Notes under the pieces: model-generated
The model's input: only the letters and a program-made list of their open reading frames with translations
What the model was told of the DNA's origin: nothing
The model's database searches: none
Shown here: positions 1-11,494 of the stretch, in pieces
How positions within the stretch are numbered: the first letter of the stretch is position 1
Layout of the letters: every line of letters starts with the position of its first letter
Made by a program: the position numbers and the translations under genes
Assembly (NCBI GenBank): GCA_030142905.1
Contig: JASJOG010000166.1
Coordinates: 496,001 to 560,000 of the forward strand
DNA from: Heliopora coerulea
Lineage: Eukaryota; Cnidaria; Anthozoa; Scleralcyonacea; Helioporidae
Direction: 5' to 3'
DNA length: 64,000 nucleotides

Positions 1-544
1 TACCTCCTAATTCCGTTTGTATGGTTAAAATTGGTTGAAAAGTCAATAGGTGTTTTAAACTTTCCCAAACCTTCTCATATGTTCTTTTCCACACACACAT
101 CATAAAACAAATCGAATTTCGTCGATTCGACGAGTAGCTTTTAAAATTTCTCAAACTCGTGAAAAACGCTTTATCTCGTTGAGATAAGTCGATTAGTGAA
201 ACGAACCTTGAAGACAGTACTGGCTTCAGGATGTAGCTATATATAATTTTTGAGAGGTCTCTCGGATGGTTATAAAATTGTATTCTCGGATCAGAGAAGA
301 GAATAAAAACGTTAATATTTTATTTGAAGCAGTACATCAGAAAACATGGCAATGTTTAGAATTTGAGCAAATAAGCCTTATACGCCTAAAATCCGTTAGC
401 ATTGTTAGAATTGGTGGAAAACTAAATAGGTGTGTGAAACTTTCCCAAACCTTCTAATATGTTCTTTTCCACGTAACATCATAAAAAATTCGAATTTCGC
501 TAATTCGACGAGTAGCTGTGAAAATATTTCTAACTCGTCAAAAA

Positions 545-926
545 CGCTTTATCTCGTTGAAATAAGACTATTAGTGAAACTAACAGTGAAAGGGCACTGC
601 CTTCAATAGGGTAACTTTGTCGGATTGTTTACCTAATCTCGAAAAAATTTATAAAAATGGACTTTTCGGTTCAGAGAAGAGAATAAAATCTTTAAATGAT
701 TGATTGGAGGAGTACTTCAGAAAATATGGTAATGTTTAGAATTGGAACAATTAATACTTTTACCTCTTAAATCCGTTTGTATGGTTAAAATTGGTTGAAA
801 TGTCAATAGGTGTTTGAAACTTTTACAAACCTTCTCATATGTTCTTTTCCACCCACACATCATAAAACAAATCGAATTTCTTCGATTTGGGGAGTAGCTT
901 TTAAAATTTCTCAAACTCGTGAAAAA
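545..926. repeat. Representative class B satellite monomer
   Basis: One 382-bp monomer, bounded by successive CGCTTTATCTCGTTG landmarks. Its diagnostic segments are the GAAATAAGAC start, an AGTGAAAGGGCACTGCCTTC segment and a TTTACCTAATCTCG segment. It is followed by a class A copy. Confidence 0.85.
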
Positions 927-1306
927 CGCTTTATCTCGTTGAGATAAGTCGATTAGTGAAACTAACCGAGAAGACAGTACTGGCTTCAGTGAGGTAGCTT
1001 AGTCGAATTTTTGAGAAGTCTCTCCAATGGTTATAAAATGGTCTTCTCGGGTCAGAGAAAAGAATAAAAGCGTTAATATATAACTTGAAGCAGTACATCA
1101 AAAAATAAGGCAATGTTTAGAATTTGAACAATTAAGCCTTATACGCCTTATATCGTTGTGTATTGTAAGAATAGTTTGAAAACTATATAGGTTAGTGAAA
1201 CTTTCCCAAAACTTCTAATATGTTCGTTTCCACCGTAACATCATAAAAAATTCGAATTTCGCTAATTCGACGAGTAGTTGTGAAAATATTTCTAACTCGT
1301 CAAAAA
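927..1306. repeat. Representative class A satellite monomer
   Basis: One 380-bp monomer of the other main class. It opens with a perfect 7-bp inverted repeat around GTT (TTATCTC-GTT-GAGATAA, 931-947). It then carries the GAGAAGACAGTACTGGCTTC and GAGAAGTCTCTCC segments that class B lacks. Confidence 0.85.
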
Positions 1307-2829
1307 CGCTTTATCTCGTTGAAATAAGACTAATTAGTGAAACTAACAATGAAAGGGTACTGCCTTCAATTGGGTAACTTTGTCGGATTGTTTACCTAAT
1401 CTCGCAAAAATTTATAAAAATGGACTTTTCGGTTCAGAGAAGAGAATAAAAGCTTTAAATGATTGATTGGAGGAGTACTTCAGAAAATATGGTAATGTTT
1501 AGAATTGGAACAATTAATACTTATACCTCTTAAATCCGTTTGTATGGTTAAAATTGGTTGAAAAATCTATAGGTGTTTGAAACTTTCCCAACCTTCTCAT
1601 ATGTTCTTTTCCACCCACACATCATAAAACAAATCGAATTTCTTCGATTTGGGGAGTAGCTTTTAAAATTTCTCAAAATCGTGAAAAACGCTTTATGTCG
1701 TAGAGATAAGTCGATTAGTGAAACTAACCGAGAAGACAGTACTGGCTTCAGTGAGGTAGCTTAGTCGAATTTTTGAGATGTCTCTCCGATGATGATAAAA
1801 TTGTCTTCTCGGGTCAGAGAAGAGAATAAAAGCGTTAATATATTGTTTGATGCAGAACATCAATAAATAGGGCAATGTTTAGAATTTGAGCAAATAAGCC
1901 TTTTACGCCTAAAATCCGTTAGCATTGTTAGAATTGGTGGAAAACTAAATAGGTGTGTGAAACTTTCCCAAACCTTCTAATATGTTCTTTTCCACCCACA
2001 CATCATAAAAAATTCGAATTTCGCTAATTCGAAGAGTAGCTGTGAAAATATTTCTAACTCGTCAAAAACGCTTTATCTCTTTGAAATAAGTCGATTAGTG
2101 AAACTAATAGTGAAAGAGTACTGTCTTCCAATTGGTAGCTTTGTCGGATGTTTACCTAATCTCGCAAAATGATGTAAAATGGTCTTTTCGGTTCAGAGAA
2201 GAGAATAAAAGCATTAGTTGATTGATTGGAGGAGTACTTCAGAAAATATGGCAATGTTTAGAATTGGAACAATTAATCCTTATACCTCCTAATTCCGTTT
2301 ATATGGTTAAAAATGGTTGAAAAGTCAATAGGTGTTTTAAACTTTCACAAACCTTCTCATATGTTCTTTTCCACCCACACATCATAAAACAAATCGAATT
2401 TCTTCGATTTGGGGAGTAGCTTTTAAAATTTCTCAAACTCGTGAAAAATGCTTTATTTCGTAGAGATAACTTGATTAGTGAAACTAACCGAGAAGACAAT
2501 ACTGGCTTCAGTGAGGTAGCTTCGTATAATGTTTGAGAGGTCTCTCGGATGGTTATAAAATTGTCTTCTCGGGTCAGAGAAAAGAATAAATGCGTTAATA
2601 TTTTGTTTGAAACAGTACATCAGAAAATATGGGAATGTTTTGAATTTGAACATTTAAGCCTTACACGCCTTAAATCCGTTTGTATGGTAAGAATAGGTTG
2701 AAAACTAAATAGGTTAGTGAAACTTTCCCAAAATTTCTCATAAGTTTTTATCCACCGTAACATCATTAAACAAATTGAATCTCTTCGATTCGACGAGCAG
2801 CTATGAAAATTTCTCAAAATCGTCAAAAT

Positions 2830-3203
2830 CGCTTTATCTCGTTGAAATAAGACGATTAGTGAAACTAATAGTGAAAGAGTACTGTCTTCAATTCGGTAGC
2901 TTTGATGGATGTTTACCTAATCTCGCAAATTGTTTGTAAAATGGTCTTTTCGGTTCAGAGAAGAGAATAAAAGCATTGGTTGATTGATTGGAGGAGTACT
3001 TCAAAAAATATGGCTTATTTAAAATTTGAACAATTAATCTATATAACACTTAAATCCGTTTATATTGAAGTGCTATAAGGGTATATTTTTGGGTATATTT
3101 CACAAATCTTCTAATAAGTTCCTTACCACCCACACATCATAAAACAAATCGAATTTCGTCGATTCGGGGAGTAGCTTTTAAAATTTCTCAAACTCGTCAA
3201 AAT
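2830..3203. repeat. Variant satellite monomer with GTATAT segment
   Basis: A class B front half joined to a divergent back half. The back half contains a short direct repeat, GGGTATATTT twice within 3079-3100, and an ATCTATATAACACTTAAATC segment. The same back half recurs near 4140, 6790, 7545, 9830, 14760, 15895, 17030, 21965, 42237, 46022 and 49730, among others. It is therefore a stable third subtype and not a one-off mutation. Confidence 0.8.
3154..3169 (+). other. CENP-B-box-like motif in class A monomers (example)
   Basis: TTTCGTCGATTCGGGG fits the essential CENP-B box pattern TTCG...A..CGGG, except that the first spacer is three bases instead of four. The motif recurs at the same monomer position in many class A copies, for example near 15292, 16424, 22110 and 42385. 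Others carry variants such as TTCGGCGAG or TTTGGGGAG. Binding by a CENP-B-like protein is only a conjecture. Confidence 0.3.
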
Positions 3204-3252
3204 CGCTTTATCTCGTTGAAATAAGACGATTAGTGAAACTAATAGTGAAAGA

Positions 3253-5812
3253 CTACTGTCTTCAATTTGGTAGCTTTGACGGATGTTTACCTAATCTCGA
3301 AAATTGTTGTAAAATGGTCTTTTCGGTTCAGAGAAGAGAATAAAAGCATTAGTTGATTGATTGGAGGAGTACTTCAGAAAATATGGCAATGTTTAGAATT
3401 GGAACAATTAATCCTTATACCTCTTAAATCTGTTAGTATGGTTAAAATTGGTTGAAATGTCAATAGGTGTTTGAAACTTTCCCAAACCTTCTCATACGTT
3501 CTTTTCCACCCACACATCATAAAACAAATCGTATTTCTTCGATTTGGGGATTAGCTTTTAAAATTTCTCAAACTCGTGAAAAACGCTTTATCTCGTAGAG
3601 ATAAGTCGATTAGTGTAACTAAACGAGAAGACAGTACTGGCTTCAGTGAGGTAGCTTAGTCGAATGTTTGAGAAGTCTCTCCAATGGTTATAAAATGGTC
3701 TTCTCGGGTCAGAGAAAAGAATAAAAGCGGTAATATATTGTTTGAAGCAGTACATCAGAAAATATGGCAATGTTTAGAATTTGAACAATTAAGCCTTATA
3801 CGCCTTAAATCCGTTTGTATGGTAAGAATAGGTTGAAAACTAAATAGGTTAGTGAAACTTTCCCAAAACTTCTCATAAATTTTTATCCACCGTAACATCA
3901 TTAAACAAATCGAATCTCGTCGATTCGACGAGCAGCTGTGATAATTTCTCAAAATCGTCAAAATCGCTTTATCTCGTTGAAATAAGACGATTAGTGAAAC
4001 TAATAGTGAAAGACTACTGTCTTCAATTTGGTAGCTTTGACGGATGTTTACCTAATCTCGCGTATTGTTGTAAAATGGTCTTTTCGGTTCAGAGAAGAGA
4101 ATAAAAGCATTAGTTGATTGATTGGAGGAGTACTTCAAAAAATATGGCTTATTTAAAATTTGAACAATTAATCTATATAACACTTAAATCCGTTTGTATT
4201 GAAGTGGTATAAGGGTATATTTTTGGGTATATTTAACAAACCTTCAAAAATGTTCTTTTCCTCCCACACATCATAAAAAATTCGAATTTCGCTAATTCGA
4301 CGAATCGCTGTGAAAATTTTTCAAAATCTTGAAAAACCCTTTATATCCTTGAGATAAGTCGATTAGTTAAACTAACAGTGAAAGAATACTGCCTTCAATT
4401 GGGTAACTTTGTCGGATTGTTTACATAATCTCGCAAATAGTTATTAAATGATCTTTTAGATATATAAAAGAGAATAAAAGCATTAGTTGATTGATTGGAA
4501 GAGTACTTCAGAAAATATGGCTATGTTTAGAATTGGAACAATTAATCCTTATACCACTTAAACCGTTAGTATGGTTAAAATTGGTAGAAAAGTCAATAGG
4601 TGTTTGAAATTTTCCCAAACCTTCTCATATGTTCTTTTCCAACCACACATCATAAAACAAATCGAATTTCGTCGATTCGGGCAGTAGCTTTTAAAATTTC
4701 TCAAACTGGTGAAAATCGATTTATCTCGTAGAGATAACTTGATTAGTGAAACTAACCGAGAAGACAGTACTGGCTTCAGTGAGGTAGCTTCGTATAATGT
4801 TTGAGAGGTCTCTCGGATGGTGATCAAATTGTCTTCTCGGATCAGAGAAGAGAATAAAAACGTTAATATTTTATTTGAAGCAGTACATCAGAAAATATGG
4901 CATTGTTTAGAATTTGAGCAAATAAGCCTTATACGCCAAAATTCCGATAGTATGGTTAGAATTGGTGGAAAACTAAATAGTGTGTGAAACTTTCCCAAAC
5001 CTTCTAATATGTTCTTTTCCACCGTAACATCATAAAAAATTCGAATTTCGCTTATTCGAAGAGTAGCTTGAAAATATTTCTAGCTCGTCAAAAACGCTTT
5101 ATCTCGTTGAAATAATACTATTTGTGAAACTAACAGTGAAAGGGTACTGCCTTCAATTGGGTAACTTTGTTGGATTGTTTACCTAATCTCGCAAAGTGTT
5201 GTAAAATGGTCTTTTCGGTTCAGAGAAGAGAATAAAAGCATTAGTTGATTGATTGGAGGAGTAATTCAGAAAATATGGCAATGTTTAGAATTTGAACAAT
5301 TAATCCTTATACCTCCTAATTCCGTTTGTATGGTTAAAATTGGTTGAAAAGTCAATAGGTGTTTTAAACTTTCCCAAACCTTCTCATATGTTCTTTTCCA
5401 CACACACATCATAAAACAAATCGAATTTCGTCGATTCGGCGAGTAGCTTTTAAAATTTCTCAAACTCGTGAAAAACGCTTTATCTCGTTGAGATAAGTCG
5501 ATTAGTGAAACTAACCGAGAAGACAGTACTGGCTTCAGTGAGGTAGCTTAGTCGAATGTTTGAGAAGTATCTCCAATGGTTATAAAATGGTCTTCTCGGG
5601 TCTGAGAAAAGAATAAAAGCGTTTATATATTGTTTGAAACAGTACATCAGAAAATATGGCAATGTTTAGAATTTGAACAATTAAGCCTTATACGCCTTAA
5701 ATCCGTTTGTATGGTAAGAATAGTTTGAAAACTAAATAGGTTAGTGAAACTTTCCCAAAACTTCTCATAAGTTTTTATCCACCGTAACATCATTAAACAA
5801 ATTGAATCTCTT
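3253..5812. repeat. Higher-order satellite block, copy 1 (offset 5682 bp)
   Basis: Matches 8935-11494 at an offset of 5682 bp, which is 15 monomers. It shares rare variants, including the GATCTTTTAGATATATAAAAG segment near 4450 and the GTGATCAAATTG segment near 4820. I noticed two substitutions, near 3879 and near 5542. The copies part company from about 5813. Confidence 0.8.
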
Positions 5813-8800
5813 CGATTCGACGAGCAGCTATGAAAATTTCTCAAAATCGTCAAAATCGCTTTATCTCGTTGAAATAAGACGATTAGTGAAACTAATAGTG
5901 AAAGAGTACTGTCTTCAATTTGGTAGCTTTGTCGGATGTTTACCTAATCTCGCAAATTGTTGTAAAATGGTCTTTTCGGTTCAGAGAAGAGAATAAAAGC
6001 ATTAGTTGATTGATTGGAGGAGTACTTCAGAAAATATGGCAATGTTTAGAATTGGAACAATTAATCCTTATACGACTTAAATCCGTTAGTATGGTTAAAA
6101 TTGGTTGAAAAGTCAATAGGTGTTTGAAACTTTCCCAAACCTTCTCATACGTTCTTTTCCACCCACACATCATAAAACAAATCGTATTTCTTCGATTTGG
6201 GGATTAGCTTTTAAAATTTCTCAAACTCGTGAAAAACGCTTTATCTCGTAGAGATAAGTCGATTAGTGTAACTAAACGAGAAGACAGTCCTGGCTTCAGT
6301 GAGGTAGCTTAGTCGAATGTTTGAGAAGTCTCTTCAATGGTAATAAAATGGTCTTCTCGGGTCAGAGAAAAGAATAAAAGCGGTAATATATTGTTTGAAG
6401 CAGTACATCAGAAAATATGGCAATGTTTAGAATTTGAACAATTAAGCCTTATACGCCTTAAATCCGTTTGTATGGTAAGAATAGGTTGAAAACTAAATAG
6501 GTTAGTGAAACTTTCCCAAAACTTCTCATAAGTTTTTATCCACCGTAACCTCATTAAACAAATTGAATCTCTTCGATTCGACGAGAGCTGTGATAATTTC
6601 TCAAAATCGTCAGAATCGCTTTATCTCGTTGAAATAAGACGATTAGTGAAACTAATAGTGAAAGACTACTGTCTTCAATTTGGTAGCTTTGACGGATGTT
6701 TACCTAATCTCGCGTATTGTTGTAAAATGGTCTCTTCGGTTCAGAGAAGAGAATAAAAGCATTAGTTGATTGATTGGAGGAGTACTTCAAATAATATGGC
6801 TTATTTAAAATTTGAACAATTAATCTATATAACACTTAAATCCGTTTATATTAAAGTGCTATAAGGGTATATTTTTGGGTATATTTCACAAACCTTCTAA
6901 TATGTTCTTTTCCAACCACACATCATAAAACAAATCGAATTTCGTCGATTCGGCGAGTAGCTTTTAAAATTTCTCAAACTCGTGAAAAACGCTTTATCTC
7001 GTTGAGATAAGTAGATTAGTGAAACTAACCGAGAAGACAGTACTGGCTTCAGTGAGGTAGCTTAGTCGAATGTTTGAGAAGTCTCTCCAATGGTTATAAA
7101 TTTTGTCTTCTTGGGTCAGAGAAAAGAATAAAAGCGTTAATATATTGTTTGAAACGGTACATCAGAAAATATGGCAATGTTTAGAATTTGAACAATTAAG
7201 CCTTATACGCCTTAAATTCTTTTGTATGGTAAGAATAGGTTGAAAACTAAATAGGTTAGTGAAACTTTCCCAAAACTTCTCATAAGTTTTTATCCACCGT
7301 AACATCATTAAACAAATTGAATCTCTTCGATTCGACGAGCAGCTATGAAAATTTCTCAAAATCGTCAAAATCGCTTTATCTCGTTGAAATAAGACGATTA
7401 GTGAAACTAATAGTGAAAGACTACTGTCTTCAATTTGGTAGCTTTGATGGATGTTTACCTAATCTCGCAAATTGTTGTAAAATGGTCTTTTCGGTTCGGA
7501 GAAGAGAATAAAAGCATTAGTTGATTGATTGGAGGAGTACTTCAGAAAATATGGCGTTTTTAAAATTTGAACAATTAATCTATATAACACTTAAATCCGT
7601 TTATATTAAAGTGCTATAAGGGTATATTTTTGGGTATATTTCACAAACCTTCTAATATGTTCTTTTCCTCCCACACATCATAAAACAAATCGAATTTCGT
7701 CGATTCGGGGAGTAGCTTTTAAAATTTCTCAAACTGGTGAAAAACGCTTTATCTCGTTGAGATAAGTCGATTAGTGAAACTAACCGAGAAGACAGAACTG
7801 GCTTCAGTGAAGTAGCTTAGTCGAATGCTTGAGAAGTGTCTCCAATGTTTATAAAATGGTCTTCTCGTGTCAGAGAAGAGAATAATAGCGTTAATATTTT
7901 GTTTGAAGCAGTACATCAGAAAATATGGCATTGTTTAGAATTTGAGCAAATAAGCCTTATACGCCTAAAATCCGTTAGTATGGTTAGAATTGGTGGAAAA
8001 CTAAATAGTGTGTGAAACTTTCCCAAACCTTCTAATATGTTCTTTTCCACCGTAACATCATAAAAAATTCGAATTTCGCTTATTCGAAGAGTAGCTTGAA
8101 AATATTTCTAGCTCGTCAAAAACGCTTTATCTCGTTGAAATAATACTATTTGTGAAACTAACAGTGAAAGGGTACTGCCTTCAATTGGGTAACTTTGTCG
8201 GATTGTTTACCTAATCTCGCAAAAATTTATAAAAATGGACTTTTCGGTTCAGAGAAGAGAATAAAAGCATTAGTTGATTGGTTGGAGGAGTACTTCAGAA
8301 AATATGGCAATGTTTAGAATTTGAACAATTAATCCTTATACCTCCTAATTCCGTTAGTATGGTTAAAATTGGTTGAAAAGTTAATAGGTGTTTTAAACTT
8401 TCCCAAACCTTCTCATATGTTCTTTTCCACCCACACATCATAAAACAAATCGTATTTCTTCGATTAGGGGAGTAGCTTTTAAAATTTCTCAAACTCGTGA
8501 AAAACGCTTTATCTCGTAGAGATAAGTCGATTAGTGAAACTAACCGAGAAGACACTACTGGCTTCAGTGAGGTAGCTTAGTCGAATGTTTGAGAAGTCTC
8601 TCCAATGTTTATAAAATGGTCTTTTCGGGTCAGAGAAAAGAATAAAAGCGGTAATATATTGTTTGAAGCAGTACATCAGAAAATATGGCAATGTTTAGAA
8701 TTTGAACAATTAAGCCTAATACGCCTTAAATCCGTTTGTATGGTAAGAATAGTTTGAAAACTAAATAGGTTAGTGAAACTTTCCCAAAACTTCTCATAAG

Positions 8801-8934
8801 TTTTTATCCACCGTAACATCATTAAACAAATTGAATCTCTCCGATTCGACGAGCAGCTGTGAAAATTTCCCAAAATCGTCAAAATCGCTTTATCTCGTTG
8901 AAATAAGACGATTAGTGAAACTAATAGTGAAAGA

Positions 8935-11494
8935 GTACTGTCTTCAATTTGGTAGCTTTGACGGATGTTTACCTAATCTCGAAAATTGTTGTAAAATGGT
9001 CTTTTCGGTTCAGAGAAGAGAATAAAAGCATTAGTTGATTGATTGGAGGAGTACTTCAGAAAATATGGCAATGTTTAGAATTGGAACAATTAATCCTTAT
9101 ACCTCTTAAATCTGTTAGTATGGTTAAAATTGGTTGAAATGTCAATAGGTGTTTGAAACTTTCCCAAACCTTCTCATACGTTCTTTTCCACCCACACATC
9201 ATAAAACAAATCGTATTTCTTCGATTTGGGGATTAGCTTTTAAAATTTCTCAAACTCGTGAAAAACGCTTTATCTCGTAGAGATAAGTCGATTAGTGTAA
9301 CTAAACGAGAAGACAGTACTGGCTTCAGTGAGGTAGCTTAGTCGAATGTTTGAGAAGTCTCTCCAATGGTTATAAAATGGTCTTCTCGGGTCAGAGAAAA
9401 GAATAAAAGCGGTAATATATTGTTTGAAGCAGTACATCAGAAAATATGGCAATGTTTAGAATTTGAACAATTAAGCCTTATACGCCTTAAATCCGTTTGT
9501 ATGGTAAGAATAGGTTGAAAACTAAATAGGTTAGTGAAACTTTCCCAAAACTTCTCATAAGTTTTTATCCACCGTAACATCATTAAACAAATCGAATCTC
9601 GTCGATTCGACGAGCAGCTGTGATAATTTCTCAAAATCGTCAAAATCGCTTTATCTCGTTGAAATAAGACGATTAGTGAAACTAATAGTGAAAGACTACT
9701 GTCTTCAATTTGGTAGCTTTGACGGATGTTTACCTAATCTCGCGTATTGTTGTAAAATGGTCTTTTCGGTTCAGAGAAGAGAATAAAAGCATTAGTTGAT
9801 TGATTGGAGGAGTACTTCAAAAAATATGGCTTATTTAAAATTTGAACAATTAATCTATATAACACTTAAATCCGTTTGTATTGAAGTGGTATAAGGGTAT
9901 ATTTTTGGGTATATTTAACAAACCTTCAAAAATGTTCTTTTCCTCCCACACATCATAAAAAATTCGAATTTCGCTAATTCGACGAATCGCTGTGAAAATT
10001 TTTCAAAATCTTGAAAAACCCTTTATATCCTTGAGATAAGTCGATTAGTTAAACTAACAGTGAAAGAATACTGCCTTCAATTGGGTAACTTTGTCGGATT
10101 GTTTACATAATCTCGCAAATAGTTATTAAATGATCTTTTAGATATATAAAAGAGAATAAAAGCATTAGTTGATTGATTGGAAGAGTACTTCAGAAAATAT
10201 GGCTATGTTTAGAATTGGAACAATTAATCCTTATACCACTTAAACCGTTAGTATGGTTAAAATTGGTAGAAAAGTCAATAGGTGTTTGAAATTTTCCCAA
10301 ACCTTCTCATATGTTCTTTTCCAACCACACATCATAAAACAAATCGAATTTCGTCGATTCGGGCAGTAGCTTTTAAAATTTCTCAAACTGGTGAAAATCG
10401 ATTTATCTCGTAGAGATAACTTGATTAGTGAAACTAACCGAGAAGACAGTACTGGCTTCAGTGAGGTAGCTTCGTATAATGTTTGAGAGGTCTCTCGGAT
10501 GGTGATCAAATTGTCTTCTCGGATCAGAGAAGAGAATAAAAACGTTAATATTTTATTTGAAGCAGTACATCAGAAAATATGGCATTGTTTAGAATTTGAG
10601 CAAATAAGCCTTATACGCCAAAATTCCGATAGTATGGTTAGAATTGGTGGAAAACTAAATAGTGTGTGAAACTTTCCCAAACCTTCTAATATGTTCTTTT
10701 CCACCGTAACATCATAAAAAATTCGAATTTCGCTTATTCGAAGAGTAGCTTGAAAATATTTCTAGCTCGTCAAAAACGCTTTATCTCGTTGAAATAATAC
10801 TATTTGTGAAACTAACAGTGAAAGGGTACTGCCTTCAATTGGGTAACTTTGTTGGATTGTTTACCTAATCTCGCAAAGTGTTGTAAAATGGTCTTTTCGG
10901 TTCAGAGAAGAGAATAAAAGCATTAGTTGATTGATTGGAGGAGTAATTCAGAAAATATGGCAATGTTTAGAATTTGAACAATTAATCCTTATACCTCCTA
11001 ATTCCGTTTGTATGGTTAAAATTGGTTGAAAAGTCAATAGGTGTTTTAAACTTTCCCAAACCTTCTCATATGTTCTTTTCCACACACACATCATAAAACA
11101 AATCGAATTTCGTCGATTCGGCGAGTAGCTTTTAAAATTTCTCAAACTCGTGAAAAACGCTTTATCTCGTTGAGATAAGTCGATTAGTGAAACTAACCGA
11201 GAAGACAGTACTGGCTTCAGTGTGGTAGCTTAGTCGAATGTTTGAGAAGTATCTCCAATGGTTATAAAATGGTCTTCTCGGGTCTGAGAAAAGAATAAAA
11301 GCGTTTATATATTGTTTGAAACAGTACATCAGAAAATATGGCAATGTTTAGAATTTGAACAATTAAGCCTTATACGCCTTAAATCCGTTTGTATGGTAAG
11401 AATAGTTTGAAAACTAAATAGGTTAGTGAAACTTTCCCAAAACTTCTCATAAGTTTTTATCCACCGTAACATCATTAAACAAATTGAATCTCTC
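8935..11494. repeat. Higher-order satellite block, copy 2 (offset 5682 bp)
   Basis: Second copy of the block at 3253-5812. From about 11494 the sequence stops following 5813 onward and instead follows the monomers at 8831 onward (offset about 2653 bp, seven monomers). It shares the CTCCGATTCGACGAGCAGCTGTG and TTTCCCAAAATCG variants with that region. This is a recombination junction inside the array. Confidence 0.75.

Larger units (their letters stand above)
1..3197. repeat. Left copy of a 3.2-kb duplicated satellite segment
   Basis: This segment matches 18957-22153 at a constant offset of 18956 bp, which equals 50 monomers. I saw no difference in the lines I compared. The match ends at 3198/22154, where CGTC is replaced by CGTG. 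The left limit is cut by the window start, so the duplicated segment may be longer. Confidence 0.85.
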
